This document shows, in pieces, positions 33,757 through 44,762 of a stretch of DNA of 64,000 nucleotides. Made by a program: the position numbers and the translations under genes. This DNA comes from Phlebopus portentosus (Eukaryota > Basidiomycota > Agaricomycetes > Boletales > Boletinellaceae): the NCBI GenBank assembly GCA_037892935.1, contig JAYXKI010000019.1, positions 1-64,000 on the forward strand. Reading direction: 5' to 3'. Under the pieces are notes generated by a model. It was not told where the DNA came from, did no database searches, and worked only from the letters and a program-made list of their open reading frames with translations. Position 1 is the first letter of the stretch. Each line of letters begins with the position of its first letter.

Positions 33757-36431
33757 CGCTTTATAGTCCCTTTCCTGTCTCAGGACAGGAAGAGCGTTAG
33801 GGTATAACCGGCGGAAGATTTGAAATGGCGGCGGGACCAGGTCGCGGGACAGAAAGAAGAACGAGAGGTCCAGGTGATGCAGCGGTGAAGAAGAGATATT
33901 GAAAAGCCGCGTATGAGAAGTGGGTGCCGGAGTGTGTAAAGCAAACACATCTATTGATGAATGCCAGGCCAGCCGGAACCTCGGCGTCGTCGTCGACCCA
34001 TCTGATCGGCGGTCGGTCTAATCCTGCCCCCGTTTTCTTCGTAAATTCTCAGGGATACGCCATCACAATACAATACCAAAGTGCCATATTTGCAATCTTA
34101 ATTTGTTTTGCGTATGAATTGCTGGCAGAATGGAAAGAGTAAACGGACAGAATCAAGCTGTGGTGAAGGAAACAAGAAAAGATGCTTTCGGTTTTCAAAC
34201 ATTTTACAAATCGGGTATAGAGTTCTCGGTAAGATAACAGCCACGTGATGCCAGCGGGTTGTTCTTTTGCCATTGTCAATGCGGTTCTCGACTTCTTCCT
34301 TCTTCAAGTTCTTGAGCCTCCGAGTCAATAAAGGTTCCTCGGATTCTCTCATTTCTCATTCATGCGGAATGTCTGCCGTTCGGAATAATGTACATATGGC
34401 AATACGGTTTGTCTGATGCGGTTCGTCCTCTTCGCCTAACACGGCTTCGCTTTTTTCCCGGCACCACCTCACAGCTAATGTGGTGATCCTGTCAAATCCG
34501 GAACTCTGCAGTCCCGTCTGACCGGGTCCACATATTGGCGAAATATCTGTGCTGGAAATGCTGAGCGCTAAATGTGCATTTTCTGAGTCCTTACTCGTCG
34601 AAAACGACCAACATCATAATGCTCAGCGCGCATCGGTCTCCTTTCAAAAGCCACTGCCTATCTGATTTGCTGGTAAAGTCGTCGTCTGCCAAGAGGTTCG
34701 TCGGCTGATCCGGTACCGCCGGTGTGTCTGAAGATAAATCTTTTTTTATTTCACGTCATTTGTAAATGACGAATGACACAGACAGAGCTTTGTTTAGAGT
34801 GACGCGTCCAAGTAACATTTGACCACCCCTGCGAGACGCTATGCCGATTGCGTGACTGCCTAGTGGTTACCGGGCGTAATGGCAAACGAAAAATCCTCTG
34901 GGACTGCGTCAGGCCATTATAGACATCGAGGGTTGCCTGCTTCAATTGATTTGGATATTCTTGACGTGCCTGAAATCTCTTGGGGCGCTAAGAGAGGTGA
35001 GGTTCCTGCCTGTCATGGCTCTATCCGTTTCAGCGATCTCCTATGCCGTTCTTAGGGGTTGCATGACTTCATCTGTCTCGCTCTAGGGTAGTCTAACTCC
35101 CTCACTTCAGCATTGTATTGCTTAGTATGTGTATCCTCGTCTCTAATCAGGAAGTCTGACCTGACATGGAAGTCTCGCCGTATCTGAAGTGCTTTTCTGA
35201 TGAACAACGCTGTTTGATATCTCGGAGAATAGGCTGCCCCACAGCTACACTCATGCAGGACAATACAAATCTGCTCTTATCCTTGTATCGCAGCGATACA
35301 CTTAATCAACTACCATACGGCTCTCGGTGACGGAAGGTAAGTTTACAGATGATGATATCTATGATATGGAAGTTTACACGTACAAACCCTCAGTGATCTG
35401 ATCTCGTCCGTTCCCACAAACAATCTCATGAACCCTCCCTTTGGGCCGGAAGAAAGGTTCCTTCATTATACATGTGCAATAGGATATCGGAGGATGTCAT
35501 TGTCCGACCTTCCGTTCCATTAAGGTTAAGACCTTCTCCAGGAAGTAATGCACACGGGCTTCAGGGGTTAAAAAGTGAATTGTGCGTGAACACGCCGAAT
35601 TATATATGCACGCCGAATATCTGGTCTTCCTGACCGACACTGCTTAGATCAGAGAGATGGTCTATCAGCATTTTCTGGCTACGGGCGACGGCGATTCCTA
35701 AGCAGATGGAAAGAAGAGTAAGGCTGATCGCGAAACTCTGATTGGCAGACGGTAGGAATTAACTGCTTGCTACGTTCGTCGGAAGCCCGGGCCAAAGGCA
35801 GGACCGTGGTATGGGCTAGACGACAACTCTCGTAGGCATTCGAGTAATCTCAACACGACAGATATCCGCAGAAAGATTCTTTCGACATTGTTGACTCCAA
35901 CACCGAACTCATAGTCATGTGAGGTAGTAAACAAGGAGCATCTTATTCCTGCATTTATTTCGCTCTCCCTTATCCTTTCCCTAACTCGGGATCAGATGCT
36001 CCATACAACTCCTGGGCCTGGTATCCTACACGTCGACAACATCTTGAAATGTTGAAATGCGATGAAAGAGAGTTGGCGGGGAACGTCAAGCTTAGTGCCT
36101 TGTCTATCGCCTTCCTCTATGCAGACCTGTGCAGCTTGACTCCTGGCCCTTGTGGATCGCTGCCGGTGATGCCGCTATCGAAAAATTCAAGAAAGGCTAC
36201 CAAGCAGCGACGTATAAACTGTGAGAGATCTGGACCGATGTTGTCCCATTTCTCTACAAAGCAGTTACACAGTTGCCCCCTTTCACCCAAAATGAATAGA
36301 TTGGTCTCGTGGGAAGTTCCCAATGTCAGTCAAATTAGGTCCTTATCTCTTGGGTGTTAATTTTCCAAAGTACTGTACTGTACCAATGAATTAGGAAGAT
36401 CTTTGACTCTTTTACATCATCATATTATGTA
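33757..36431. other. 2.7 kb gene-poor region upstream of P450
   Basis: No intact gene. A degenerate phrase PLWIAAGDAAIEKFKKGYQA followed by an in-frame stop and EIWTDVVPFLYKAVTQLPPF at about 36149-36295 looks like a protein relic, but I cannot name it. The remainder shows short frames only. Confidence 0.4.
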
Positions 36432-36837
36432 CAGGTGGTTCCCAAAAGTCTTCGGCGCCACACCACTTTAGTCATCCCACTTCACGTTTTCATGCAGAAA
36501 AGTTGTCTGAAAATAGATATGAGTCAGATGCTACCGGAACATCAGAAAAAATGAGAGAGATGTTGATGTAAATGTCGTGCAAAGATGAAGTCGCGACTCA
36601 AACAGACACGAGTGGAAGGATCGACGCATGTCCGACACGCTATCTGTGCCCTCTTCTCCGTGTCACCATATATTTATTTTGAACTTTTCTTCAAGTAATA
36701 AAGCATGCTTCCCATATTAATTTAAAAATGTGTGCTCACGAAAAAACATTTCTAGTTGCGGACAAACAGCCAAGTGCAGTATAAACGTCGATCACTTACC
36801 ATAAACAGGGGGGGCCGAAGACTTTTGGGAACCGCCA
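36432..36837. mobile_element. MITE with Tc1/mariner-like terminal inverted repeats
   Basis: The left end CAGGTGGTTCCCAAAAGTCT then TCGG (36432-36455) is mirrored by CCGAAGACTTTTGGGAACCG then CC (36816-36837). The arms are about 24 bp with one or two mismatches. A TA dinucleotide precedes the left end. About 406 bp, with no transposase frame. The terminal sequence style (CAGG...TTCCCAAAAG) is that of Tc1/mariner nonautonomous elements; the right target-site copy is not clear. Confidence 0.7.
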
Positions 36838-36850
36838 CAGCGGGCAAGGG

Positions 36851-37016
36851 CCTGAATAAATTTATAACTAGATGACAAATGAAATTTGAGATAACAAAAT
36901 GGATTCAGATTCTGATTTGGAAAACGAAGAAATTGCAAGTAAAGACGGGTGAGAAATGTATAAAGAAATATGAAATTTCAAGTTTCATTTGTCATCTAGT
37001 TATGAATTTATTCCGG
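36851..37016. mobile_element. Short fold-back/MITE, arms about 38 bp
   Basis: Left arm 36851-36889 (TGAATAAATTTATAACTAGA then TGACAAATGAAATTTGAG) and right arm about 36976-37016 are inverted copies with a few mismatches; the shared core is ATAACTAGATGACAAATGAA. About 85 bp of AT-rich loop lies between them. There is no coding capacity. It lies just 13 bp right of the previous element and about 35 bp left of the next. Confidence 0.65.
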
Positions 37017-37052
37017 GTCTAAATAATAGCTTGCCTGCTTTGCACCTGTATA

Positions 37053-37847
37053 CAGTCATGGACCGGTCCTTGACACACCACCAGTCCTTGAAACACCCCT
37101 TTTGTAACTCAACCACAAAACATCTCTATGATCTAAGAAGTGTCTGTATGGACTGTAAACCCCATAATTTACTGTCAGAAAAAAAATTGTGTATTTCCAT
37201 AGTGTAGTTGTAGAGATATAGCTTAGATACTGCTTTTTTGGTAGTGATCCACACCTTCTTTAAAACATTCTGTCCAATTATTTGAGACATATCTCGTCTG
37301 TGGACAAAACGAAAAATAAAGGAGTTATTTATGTTATGAAAAGTACATCTGTGCAAATTTTCATGTAGGAATACTGAGCAGTTATTTATAAATAAATTCA
37401 GGATGTCTCTGAGACAAGTCATGAGGATGATCTGCGCGATTTGCAAAGATCACGTGACTGGCACGCCAAGTAAATGTAGACTTCGACCTCCAAACACAGA
37501 CTAGACATTCACAAAATATGGCATCATATTAGGCTGAGACTCTCAAAAGAGACCAAGGATGAATCATAACTAATTGAAATGCTAAATATCAGATGGAGAG
37601 ACACAGAACTCGAAATCTACTAAGCGTGGGAAAGTTGTGTTTCAAGGAGTGGTGTTACAGGAATTTGGACTGAAATGATGAATCAGATATAACAATTTTT
37701 CCACTTAACATTTCTGCTTGAGATTTTGTGTAGACAATCACTGTAGCTGCTGTTTTCATGTGGCAAACCTTATTTGAAATAATATTTTGTAATTTTAATA
37801 GAAAAGTGGAGTCAAAATGTACTGTTTCAAGGACCGGTCCATGACTG
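37053..37847. mobile_element. Nonautonomous Tc1/mariner-like element with TA target site
   Basis: The left end CAGTCATGGACCGGTCCTTG (37053) is repeated in inverse at the right end (to 37847), perfect for 21 bp. Both ends are flanked by TA (37051-37052 and 37848-37849), the target-site duplication of Tc1/mariner insertion. Subterminal CTTGAAACAC motifs also occur in inverse (about 37088 and 37632). 795 bp long; a 106-codon minus-strand frame inside (37126-37446) has no DDE/D motif, so no transposase is encoded. Confidence 0.8.
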
Positions 37848-38067
37848 TATGGCAAAAGCTTCGGGATATAGATAAAATAATCGACGGAGTTTAGCTGAGC
37901 CTTATATAGAAGGAATTGCTTTATATGGTATTGATAAGGCTTTCCTCAATTTTCATCACTCAAGGAGTAGCGAATTTGATTTCCACAGTCCTATGATACA
38001 TGAATCCCGTCATAAAATGGGATATTACTTAGTTACTTAGAAGTCGACAGCATCAACGATGAGTTTT

Positions 38068-39746
38068 TCACGCAGAGTCGGCAACCATCCGCGCGTTCTC
38101 CGTCAGAACCTTATTCAATCCATCACGCTTCAGGCAATTCGCGAACTTGAAGCTCTGCGCTATCTCATCGAGCTCGGCCTCGGATTTGCCGCGGAAATGT
38201 TCCGCCCATTCATTAAGGAGGAACTCCGAGACGAGGATGTTACGGGAGATGCGTGCCACGCGGTCGGGGAGCTTCCAAACGGGCCACGGGTAGAGGTGTT
38301 GCTGCTCCTCGGAGGGCACAACTTCTTTCGTAATGAAGTCGATCAGGGGCTGGTACACCGGCCGGACGTACGTATCATCTGCGCCCCATGCATCTGCGGC
38401 GAGACGGTGCTTCTTCGCGAGGAAGTCCTTGAGGAGCTTCATGTATGGTGTTTCGCGGGAGACGTACACCATCCCTTGGAAGCCAATGTCCTTGTACAGC
38501 CAGATCGACCAACTAAGACGGTCCTTGTTGTAAATTGCGAGCTGATCTTTCAAGACGAGGTATCGCGACTCGTTGATTTGCGGTGTAAGATCACCTTCGT
38601 ATTCCGTCCGTGCATATACGGGACCCCATTCTCCATTCCAGACACAGAGTCCGCGTTCATTCATCCATTGCCTCTTTTTCTCGTACGAGCGACGCAGACG
38701 ACGGCGCTGCTCGTCAGTTCCGGAGTAGAGTTCTCTAGCAGCAGGGAAGCCATATCCGGAATAATCGTGAATCCCGTATGCGGAGTTCGTCCAGTTCTTG
38801 TGCGCGTCACCGAACTTGCTAAAGTCAGATGCGAAGGTATTTCCGTCCCAGAACAGTACATGATTCTTGTCGATTTTTCGAATCGCGTCGTGTAGACGGT
38901 CATATAGAGCAACGACGCGGGTGTGTTCCGAATCCGTGGGCTCATTCATGGGGTTGTAGCCGGCAACCCACTTATTGTCCTTGTAGTGTTCCGCGAACTG
39001 TTCCCAAAGCCAGACAAGTCGATCCTGGAAGTCTTTGTGGATCCAGAAGTTCGCAATGTGCGTTCCGGCATCCGAGTGCCAATCCGTGTTTTGACCTTCA
39101 AGATACAATTGTATCGACAATGATATCAAAAGAATTCCTCGGATAAAATGAACTGACCTCCAGGGGCTGTGTGGCAATCGATGATGGTGTAAATTCCATA
39201 CTTCGCACAAAGGTCGATAACGCGATCGAGATGCTTAAATCCTTCTTTCTTCAGGACTTTCGGATTCATATCGTCCTCGAAGTGTCGGTAGTTAACAGCG
39301 ATACGAATACAGTTTAGCCCAAGGGACTTGAAGAACTTGGCATCATCTTCCTCGAAGAAATATTGGAGAAACTGTGTAAAATTAGATTAGTATCGATTTC
39401 GTCCGATTCGATGAACAGGATGAAGTAGGAGAAGAATAGACGTACTTTGTTGAAGAAGAACTCGGATTTCTCTTTGCCGATGACTTTTGCGAGCTCCTGG
39501 CGGATTTGATGTTCGCAGCCAGGATAGCCTAATCGACCACTCAGTTCAACATTCATTCAGAAAGTCTGTTCACTCGTACCACACGCGAAGTTCTCCATGC
39601 TGTCGCTGCCGTCAGCACAGAGCGAAAGACAAGAAGAACGGTGCCACTCACTTCATCCATCCTCCGAGACCAGCACCGCGGAGAATGACCTCCAAGCCAT
39701 CGCCGTCAACGAGCTTGGTACCTTCGACTCTAAGGAACGAAGACAT
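38068..39746 (-). CDS. GH5 glucanase-like glycosidase (copy 1)
   Basis: Exons 39652-39746, 39580-39599 (20 nt), 39446-39528, 39158-39371 and 38068-39095 give 479 residues. The start is MSSFLRVEGTKLVDGDG followed by ILRGAGLGGWMNMENFACGYPG. GH5 residues seen are the acid/base Glu in GYNPMNEPTD, H and Y in IHDYSGYGFP, and the nucleophile Glu in WNGEWGPVYAR. The substrate-platform Trp-rich stretch LSWSIWLYKDIGFQGM follows. No signal peptide is present, so the enzyme is intracellular or unconventionally secreted. The subfamily resembles fungal GH5 enzymes acting on beta-1,3-glucans or glycosides; the exact substrate cannot be read. It forms a head-to-tail pair with the paralogue at 40015-41743. 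Confidence 0.88.
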
Positions 39747-39811
39747 TGTGTGTGTGTGTGTGACAGTGTCTGCGGAACGTATAACCAGGATCCATGCCTA
39801 CAACGACCGTT

Positions 39812-39818
39812 CCTTATA
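39812..39818 (-). promoter_or_regulatory. TATA-like box of GH5 copy 1
   Basis: TATAAGG on the minus strand lies 66 nt upstream of the start codon at 39746 in the 268-bp gap between the two GH5 genes. Confidence 0.4.
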
Positions 39819-40014
39819 TGCGCTTAAGATTTCGCGGGGTCATGAGAGTCGCGTCGGAGGAATGGATAACGGAGGTCGAGGGCCGGGCCGCGCACCAAGA
39901 ACGGTGTATACACCGATAATTTGCCGGACTTACATTTCGGCCAAGTCCATTTACTCATACTTGCATTCCACTTCACTCGTGAAACATTTCTTATATCTAT
40001 TCTTCATTATAATA

Positions 40015-41743
40015 CTAGGCTTGGGCTTCGAGCTGGGCATGCTCAGTGAGTACTTTATTCAAGCCATCGCGCTTCAGGCAATTTTCAAATTTGAAGCTCT
40101 GCGCAAGTTCGTCCAATTCCTCCTCCGTCTTCCCTCTGAAGTAATCCGCCCATTCGAACACAAAGATCTCGCTCATCATGATCGCCCGAGACATCCTTGC
40201 TACGCGCTTATCGATCGTCCATACAGGGTACGGATATAATTCAAGGTACTTCCTATCGTTCACGTTGTCCACTACGAGGTTTACAAGCGGGTCGAAGATA
40301 TGTTTGATAGCAGTGTCGTCAGCGCCCCAGCTATCAAGTGCTAGTCGGTGCTTCTTGGTAAGGAAAGGCGCGAGGAGCCTCATGTAAGACGTGTCCTGCG
40401 AGACATAAACCATGCCTTGGAATCCGACGTCTTTGTATAGCCAAATTGACCAACTCAAATGATCCTACAAGCGTCTCGTCAATCAATTCCGATATAGAGA
40501 ACTGAAACCTCAAGCACAATACCTTCTGATATATGTCTAGTTGGTCTTTGAGCACCATGTACCGATGCTCGTTGATCTCATCCGTCTTATCGCCTTCGTA
40601 TTCCTTCCGCGCATAGACCGGACCCCATTCGCCATTCCAAACACATAAGCCTCTCACGTCCATCCACTCGCGCTTCTTTTCGTAGCTCCGGCGCATACGA
40701 CGCTGCTGTTCCGGAGTCCTGGTATATGGCTCCGGAGCAGCCGGGAAGCCGTATAAACTATAATCATGGATGGCATACGCGCAATTCGGCCAACGCTCCT
40801 TTACGTCCTCTGGGAACTGTGTGAAATCTGTTGCGTATGTGTTCCCGTCAAGGAAGAGAATATGATTCGGGTCAATGGCTCGGATGGCTTTGATGACACG
40901 GTCATAGAATGCAACTAGCCTGGTGTGACGGGAGTCGGAAGGTTCGTTCATTGGGTTATATCCAGCGATCCATGCGTTGTCCCTGTAATGCTTTGCTAGT
41001 TCTTCCCAGAGCCAAACAGCCCGGTCCTCGAAGTCCTTGTGTCTCCAGAAATTTGCAAGGTGGACCCCAGAATCGCAATGCCATCCACCGTTCTTGGTGT
41101 AAAATTAGCTTACTTATGCCAGGCGCTCCACGATCCATTGATCACGCACCTGACCACCAGGAGTCGTATGAAGATCGATGATCGTGTAAATACCATGTTT
41201 CGCACATGCATCGACAATGCGGTCGAGATGCCCAAATCCTTCTCGTTTCAAGACGCGAGGATTGTCATCGTCCTCAAAGTGCCTATAATTGATTGCAATG
41301 CGAATGCAGTTCAATCCTAGCGATTTGAAGAATTCTGCGTCCTTCTCGCCAAAGAAATACTCGAGAAACTGGTATGAACAAGTGACTCGAAGGTGAAAAT
41401 TACTGAACAGTTAAGTTATCGAATGTCACACCTTGTCGAAAAAGAACGCGGCTTTAGACTCGCCCAAAACATCGGCGAGAGCCTCACGAATCTGGAATTC
41501 ACATCCCGGGTAACCTTTCCGCCTCAGTCAGCGTCAGTTCTCAATGCCGCATCGCAAACAAGTGACTATACCAGAAATGAAGTTCTCCATGCTAAGTTAA
41601 AATTTTAATCAATCTTCACGTTACATTCAATACCACGTCAAGACTCACTTCATCCATCCTCCAAGACCTGCACCGCGAAGAATGACCTCCTTGTTATCGC
41701 CATCGACAATCTTCCTCCCCTCGATCCTTAGAAACGATGGCAT
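40015..41743 (-). CDS. GH5 glucanase-like glycosidase (copy 2)
   Basis: It starts MPSFLRIEGRKIVDGD and shares copy 1's exon plan, including the 20-nt second exon (41572-41591). It has one extra intron between KDQLDIYQK and DHLSWSIWLYKD at about 40461-40521. Catalytic residues are kept: NPMNEPSD, IHDYSLYGFP and CVWNGEWGPVYARKE. It ends LEAQA at 40015. Identity to copy 1 is high throughout (for example SFKFENCLKRDGLNKVLTE against SFKFANCLKRDGLNKVLTE), so the pair arose by tandem duplication and both appear functional. Confidence 0.87.
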
Positions 41744-42376
41744 GAATAGGTCAGTTTCGGAATTTGTCGCTTCTCAGCTTCATGCGGACTGGGTAACACC
41801 TCAAGGACAGATACAAGGCCAAGATGGCGTTACAGACAAAGCAGCGGTCATCTATTCTTTGATCGTCAAGGCAGGATCCGTTTACCCGCGCCTCACACGT
41901 TGCGCAGCATATTTAGCAACGTGTGGTAAGAAGTGAAGACTCGGAGCTATAGCATCTTGTTTAATGCAGCTGACACCCGCGGAATTTCTTCGGGAGGATG
42001 CAAAAGAACTTGGGAAGCACATCGGATAACGTCGGTGCCTTAGATTGGAAGTTATTCGTATGCTCTGAAGGACACGAAGGCTCACCTAGTTCCCGGATTG
42101 GAACGACCCTTCTGACACTGAACAGATTCGTTGCAGGAGAAACTCTGTAAGAAGTCGACAAGAAGCCTTCAGCTTCGGCTCAAATCTTCCTTCAACAAAG
42201 CCAATTTCATGGCATAATTTGATTGAACAGGACAGTATGTTTATGAGAGTGGAGAGCGGTCCGGCTTCTTGCTTCACGGTCATAGTCAAAAGTTAGGACC
42301 GGGATGGAGATGGACTAGGTGGAGTTGAAAACGATCTGCATGGATTCTATTCCGGGACGAATATTGAATCTCCGAC
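41744..42376. other. Upstream region of GH5 copy 2
   Basis: Promoter region and spacer with no supported gene. It runs to the left end of a long inverted-repeat element. Confidence 0.4.
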
Positions 42377-43143
42377 TTACAGCCTTTTTCATATGTATTG
42401 TCACGCGCGACTTCTGTGATTTTTGTCACACAGAACACCTCAAAATATAAAAATCACTATATCTCACTCAATTCTTGACCGTTTTGCATGATCTAAGTTG
42501 CTAAATCCATAGTTTTAAGATCTGTTTCAAACTCCAACAAGGATGAATAGAAATTAGGAAAGAATGAGTGAGATATGTCGCAAAAGGCTGATTTTAGACA
42601 CATCTTTCATGTGCAGTTTTTCCTGCACTCAGACTGGGTGCTGCAACAACCTAGACTGCACCAGAGTGGTTCTATTGGCATAACATGAATTTACAGACAT
42701 CAGATTGCCTAAGAATAAATTTATTTTGAGGTCTGGGGGCCCTTGAGAAAAGGTAGGTTTGAGCTCAACTCAGATATGTATCAAACCAGCAGATACAACA
42801 CAGAATAGAGCTCAAAGTCAGTCTGTAAATTTACAATAAAATAATCATATCATTTTGGACTTGCCTGTAGGACTGTAGAAGCAGAGATGAGGGCAGGAAA
42901 AAATGCATATGAAGGAAGTGTCTAAAATCGGCCTTTTGTGACATATTTCACTCATTCTTTGCTCATTTCTCTTCATCCTTGTTATAATTTGAAACATATC
43001 TTAAAACTATGAATTTAGCAACTTACATCACGCAAAACGGTCAAGAATTGAGTGAGATATAGTGATTTTTATATTTTGAGGTGTTCTGTGTGACAAAAAT
43101 CACAGAAGTCGCGAGTGACAATACATATGAAAAAGGCAGTAAC
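42377..43143. mobile_element. Element with ~240-bp inverted repeats
   Basis: The left arm starts GCCTTTTTCATATGTATTGT (42383) and the right arm ends with its inverse (43136). Similarity continues inward about 240 bp per arm (left to about 42620, right from about 42905) with scattered mismatches. The arms share landmarks such as TCACACAGAACACCTC, CTCACTCAATTCTTGACCG and CCTTTTG/CAAAAGG. About 285 bp of unique DNA lies between, itself with an inverted AATTTACAGAC pair. No transposase frame. TTAC/GTAA bases just outside the arms extend the symmetry, so the precise ends and target duplication are uncertain. Confidence 0.75.
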
Positions 43144-43316
43144 AAACAGCAGCAATTCGCACACACGAAGTCTCTCAAGGCCCAAGGGTTCTTAGTATCT
43201 TACGCACGCACGATACGAACTTCAATTGCACTGCACTACTGTGTTATGAATGCGAGTAGGACTGGTACTTTATTCCTCTAGCTCACTCACTGTCGTCTCA
43301 GCATTTCTTCACCCGT

Positions 43317-44318
43317 CTACTTCTGCAAGCGTGCTTGCCATTTGTTTCTGTTCTGAGTCATTTCTTCCATAAACTGGAACATCTCCTGCTTTCCGTCAGA
43401 TGACTTCTGGGCCCGCTCCAAGCCTAAAACTTTCCCATGAATCTCCTTCACCCTCTCAACTGCTTTTTGAGCTGCTACTACATCTGCTTCTTCGACTGTG
43501 CCATTCTCCGGTTTTTTGGGTTGTTTCTTCTCGCAAAAGTCAAAATCTTTTTTGACCTCTTTCATGTGCTTCCACCGGCGCACCTGAAGCATGACGTCTG
43601 AACAGGTGCACACCCGGCTCACGAGGAAAAGGGAAAAGGTCATAGAATCCAGAGATTTTACATTGTGCACAACGAATTTGATGTCGTCTTTGAAGGCTAT
43701 TGTCTTATCTTTCTCCGTCTTATTTTGTATCTGTGAGTCTTGAATTGTCTTCAGGGCTTGCTCGACACTAGTCGCAGCTTTACGCAACTTTTCGTGTCCC
43801 TCATCGAACTGCTTCTGCGCCTCGCGTTGCTTGGCTTCAGCGGCCTTGTCCACATTTCCGCCATTGTCACTTTGCTCTTTGACCTTGTCCAGCTTGCTCT
43901 GAGCTCTATCACAGTCTCGCATAGCGGCTACAACGTCAACCATCGCATACTGAACGCTTCTAAACGCGTCACTCCTCTGAGCTAACTCGCTGCACGTTTC
44001 AAAGAGCTTATTCACGGGACCCCGAGTCTTTTCTATGGCAGCGGAGAATCCTTTGATAGCTGCTTCGAACTTGGCTTCATTGTTTTCCCCAGGTGAGGTG
44101 CGCACTCCGGTCCGTTCGGGATGAGTGCCGGTCTTCTTCTGATGACCGTGTTTCACGGACGTGTGTTTCACGGACGTGAACATGTCAGACAGGGGGCACG
44201 GCCAGGTACCAGTACGATGCTGAGAAGAGTTGATAAACAAAATGGCAAATAAAGGCGACTCGAATCTTTTTTGAACATTTTTTCGACATTGCATCTGACT
44301 CACTTTGCACCTTTGCAT
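43317..44318 (-). CDS. Orphan coiled-coil protein, function unknown
   Basis: A single uninterrupted frame of 333 codons, unusual in this intron-rich window. An internal Met at 44183 (MFTSVKHTSVKHGHQKK) is a likelier start, giving about 288 residues. The sequence is Lys/Glu/Gln/Ala-rich with long helical stretches (AKFEAAIKGFSAAIEKTRG; KAAEAKQREAQKQFDEGHEK), typical of coiled coil. A hydrophobic stretch MTFSLFLVSRVC interrupts the middle. I recognise no family. It lies between two inverted-repeat elements, at 42.4-43.1 and 47.1 kb, and may be a young or degenerating gene. Confidence 0.5.
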   Translation of the reverse strand: MQRCKVSQMQCRKNVQKRFESPLFAILFINSSQHRTGTWPCPLSDMFTSVKHTSVKHGHQKKTGTHPERTGVRTSPGENNEAKFEAAIKGFSAAIEKTRGPVNKLFETCSELAQRSDAFRSVQYAMVDVVAAMRDCDRAQSKLDKVKEQSDNGGNVDKAAEAKQREAQKQFDEGHEKLRKAATSVEQALKTIQDSQIQNKTEKDKTIAFKDDIKFVVHNVKSLDSMTFSLFLVSRVCTCSDVMLQVRRWKHMKEVKKDFDFCEKKQPKKPENGTVEEADVVAAQKAVERVKEIHGKVLGLERAQKSSDGKQEMFQFMEEMTQNRNKWQARLQK

Positions 44319-44762
44319 CTTTCTTTCAAACGTACAGGTATCAAAATACCGACCGAATCATTGTCTGAGCGCAGCTTTACACACCACTGGTTGCTTCCAT
44401 TGTATTACATCCTGATCAGAACATGTACACGTCCCAAGGGGATGACGACATTGAATTCGAGAATTGACTTCATAACGTAGCTTCGCATAACAGACAATGG
44501 GACTGTGTTTTCTTTACTTCGCATGAAGGGTCAATTTGATGATTCATGATCAAGGTGCAATGTCCATGATACCAGCAGCAAAATAGCGCCAAGGCCAAGT
44601 ATGCAAGTTCAATGGACAACTTCTATTAGACGTTTGCAAACAACATAACCTTTCTTGCACATTCAGAAGTAGCAAAGGATGCTTCAGTCCCTACGCGACA
44701 TATTTGGACGACTACATACGTTTTTCAATTTCGCATTTTAGCTTAATATAATGACCCTGCGC
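44319..44762. other. Spacer between orphan gene and PLC
   Basis: AT-rich, no gene seen. It contains the 3' end of PLC and the upstream region of the orphan coiled-coil gene. Confidence 0.4.

Noticed and set aside
36049..36360. 103-codon plus-strand frame
   Set aside because: A different frame of the same DNA reads more protein-like but is interrupted by a stop; neither can be assigned, so no gene is called.
38059..38895. 278-codon plus-strand frame opposite GH5 copy 1
   Set aside because: The minus-strand frame carries all GH5 catalytic motifs; the plus-strand frame is a shadow.
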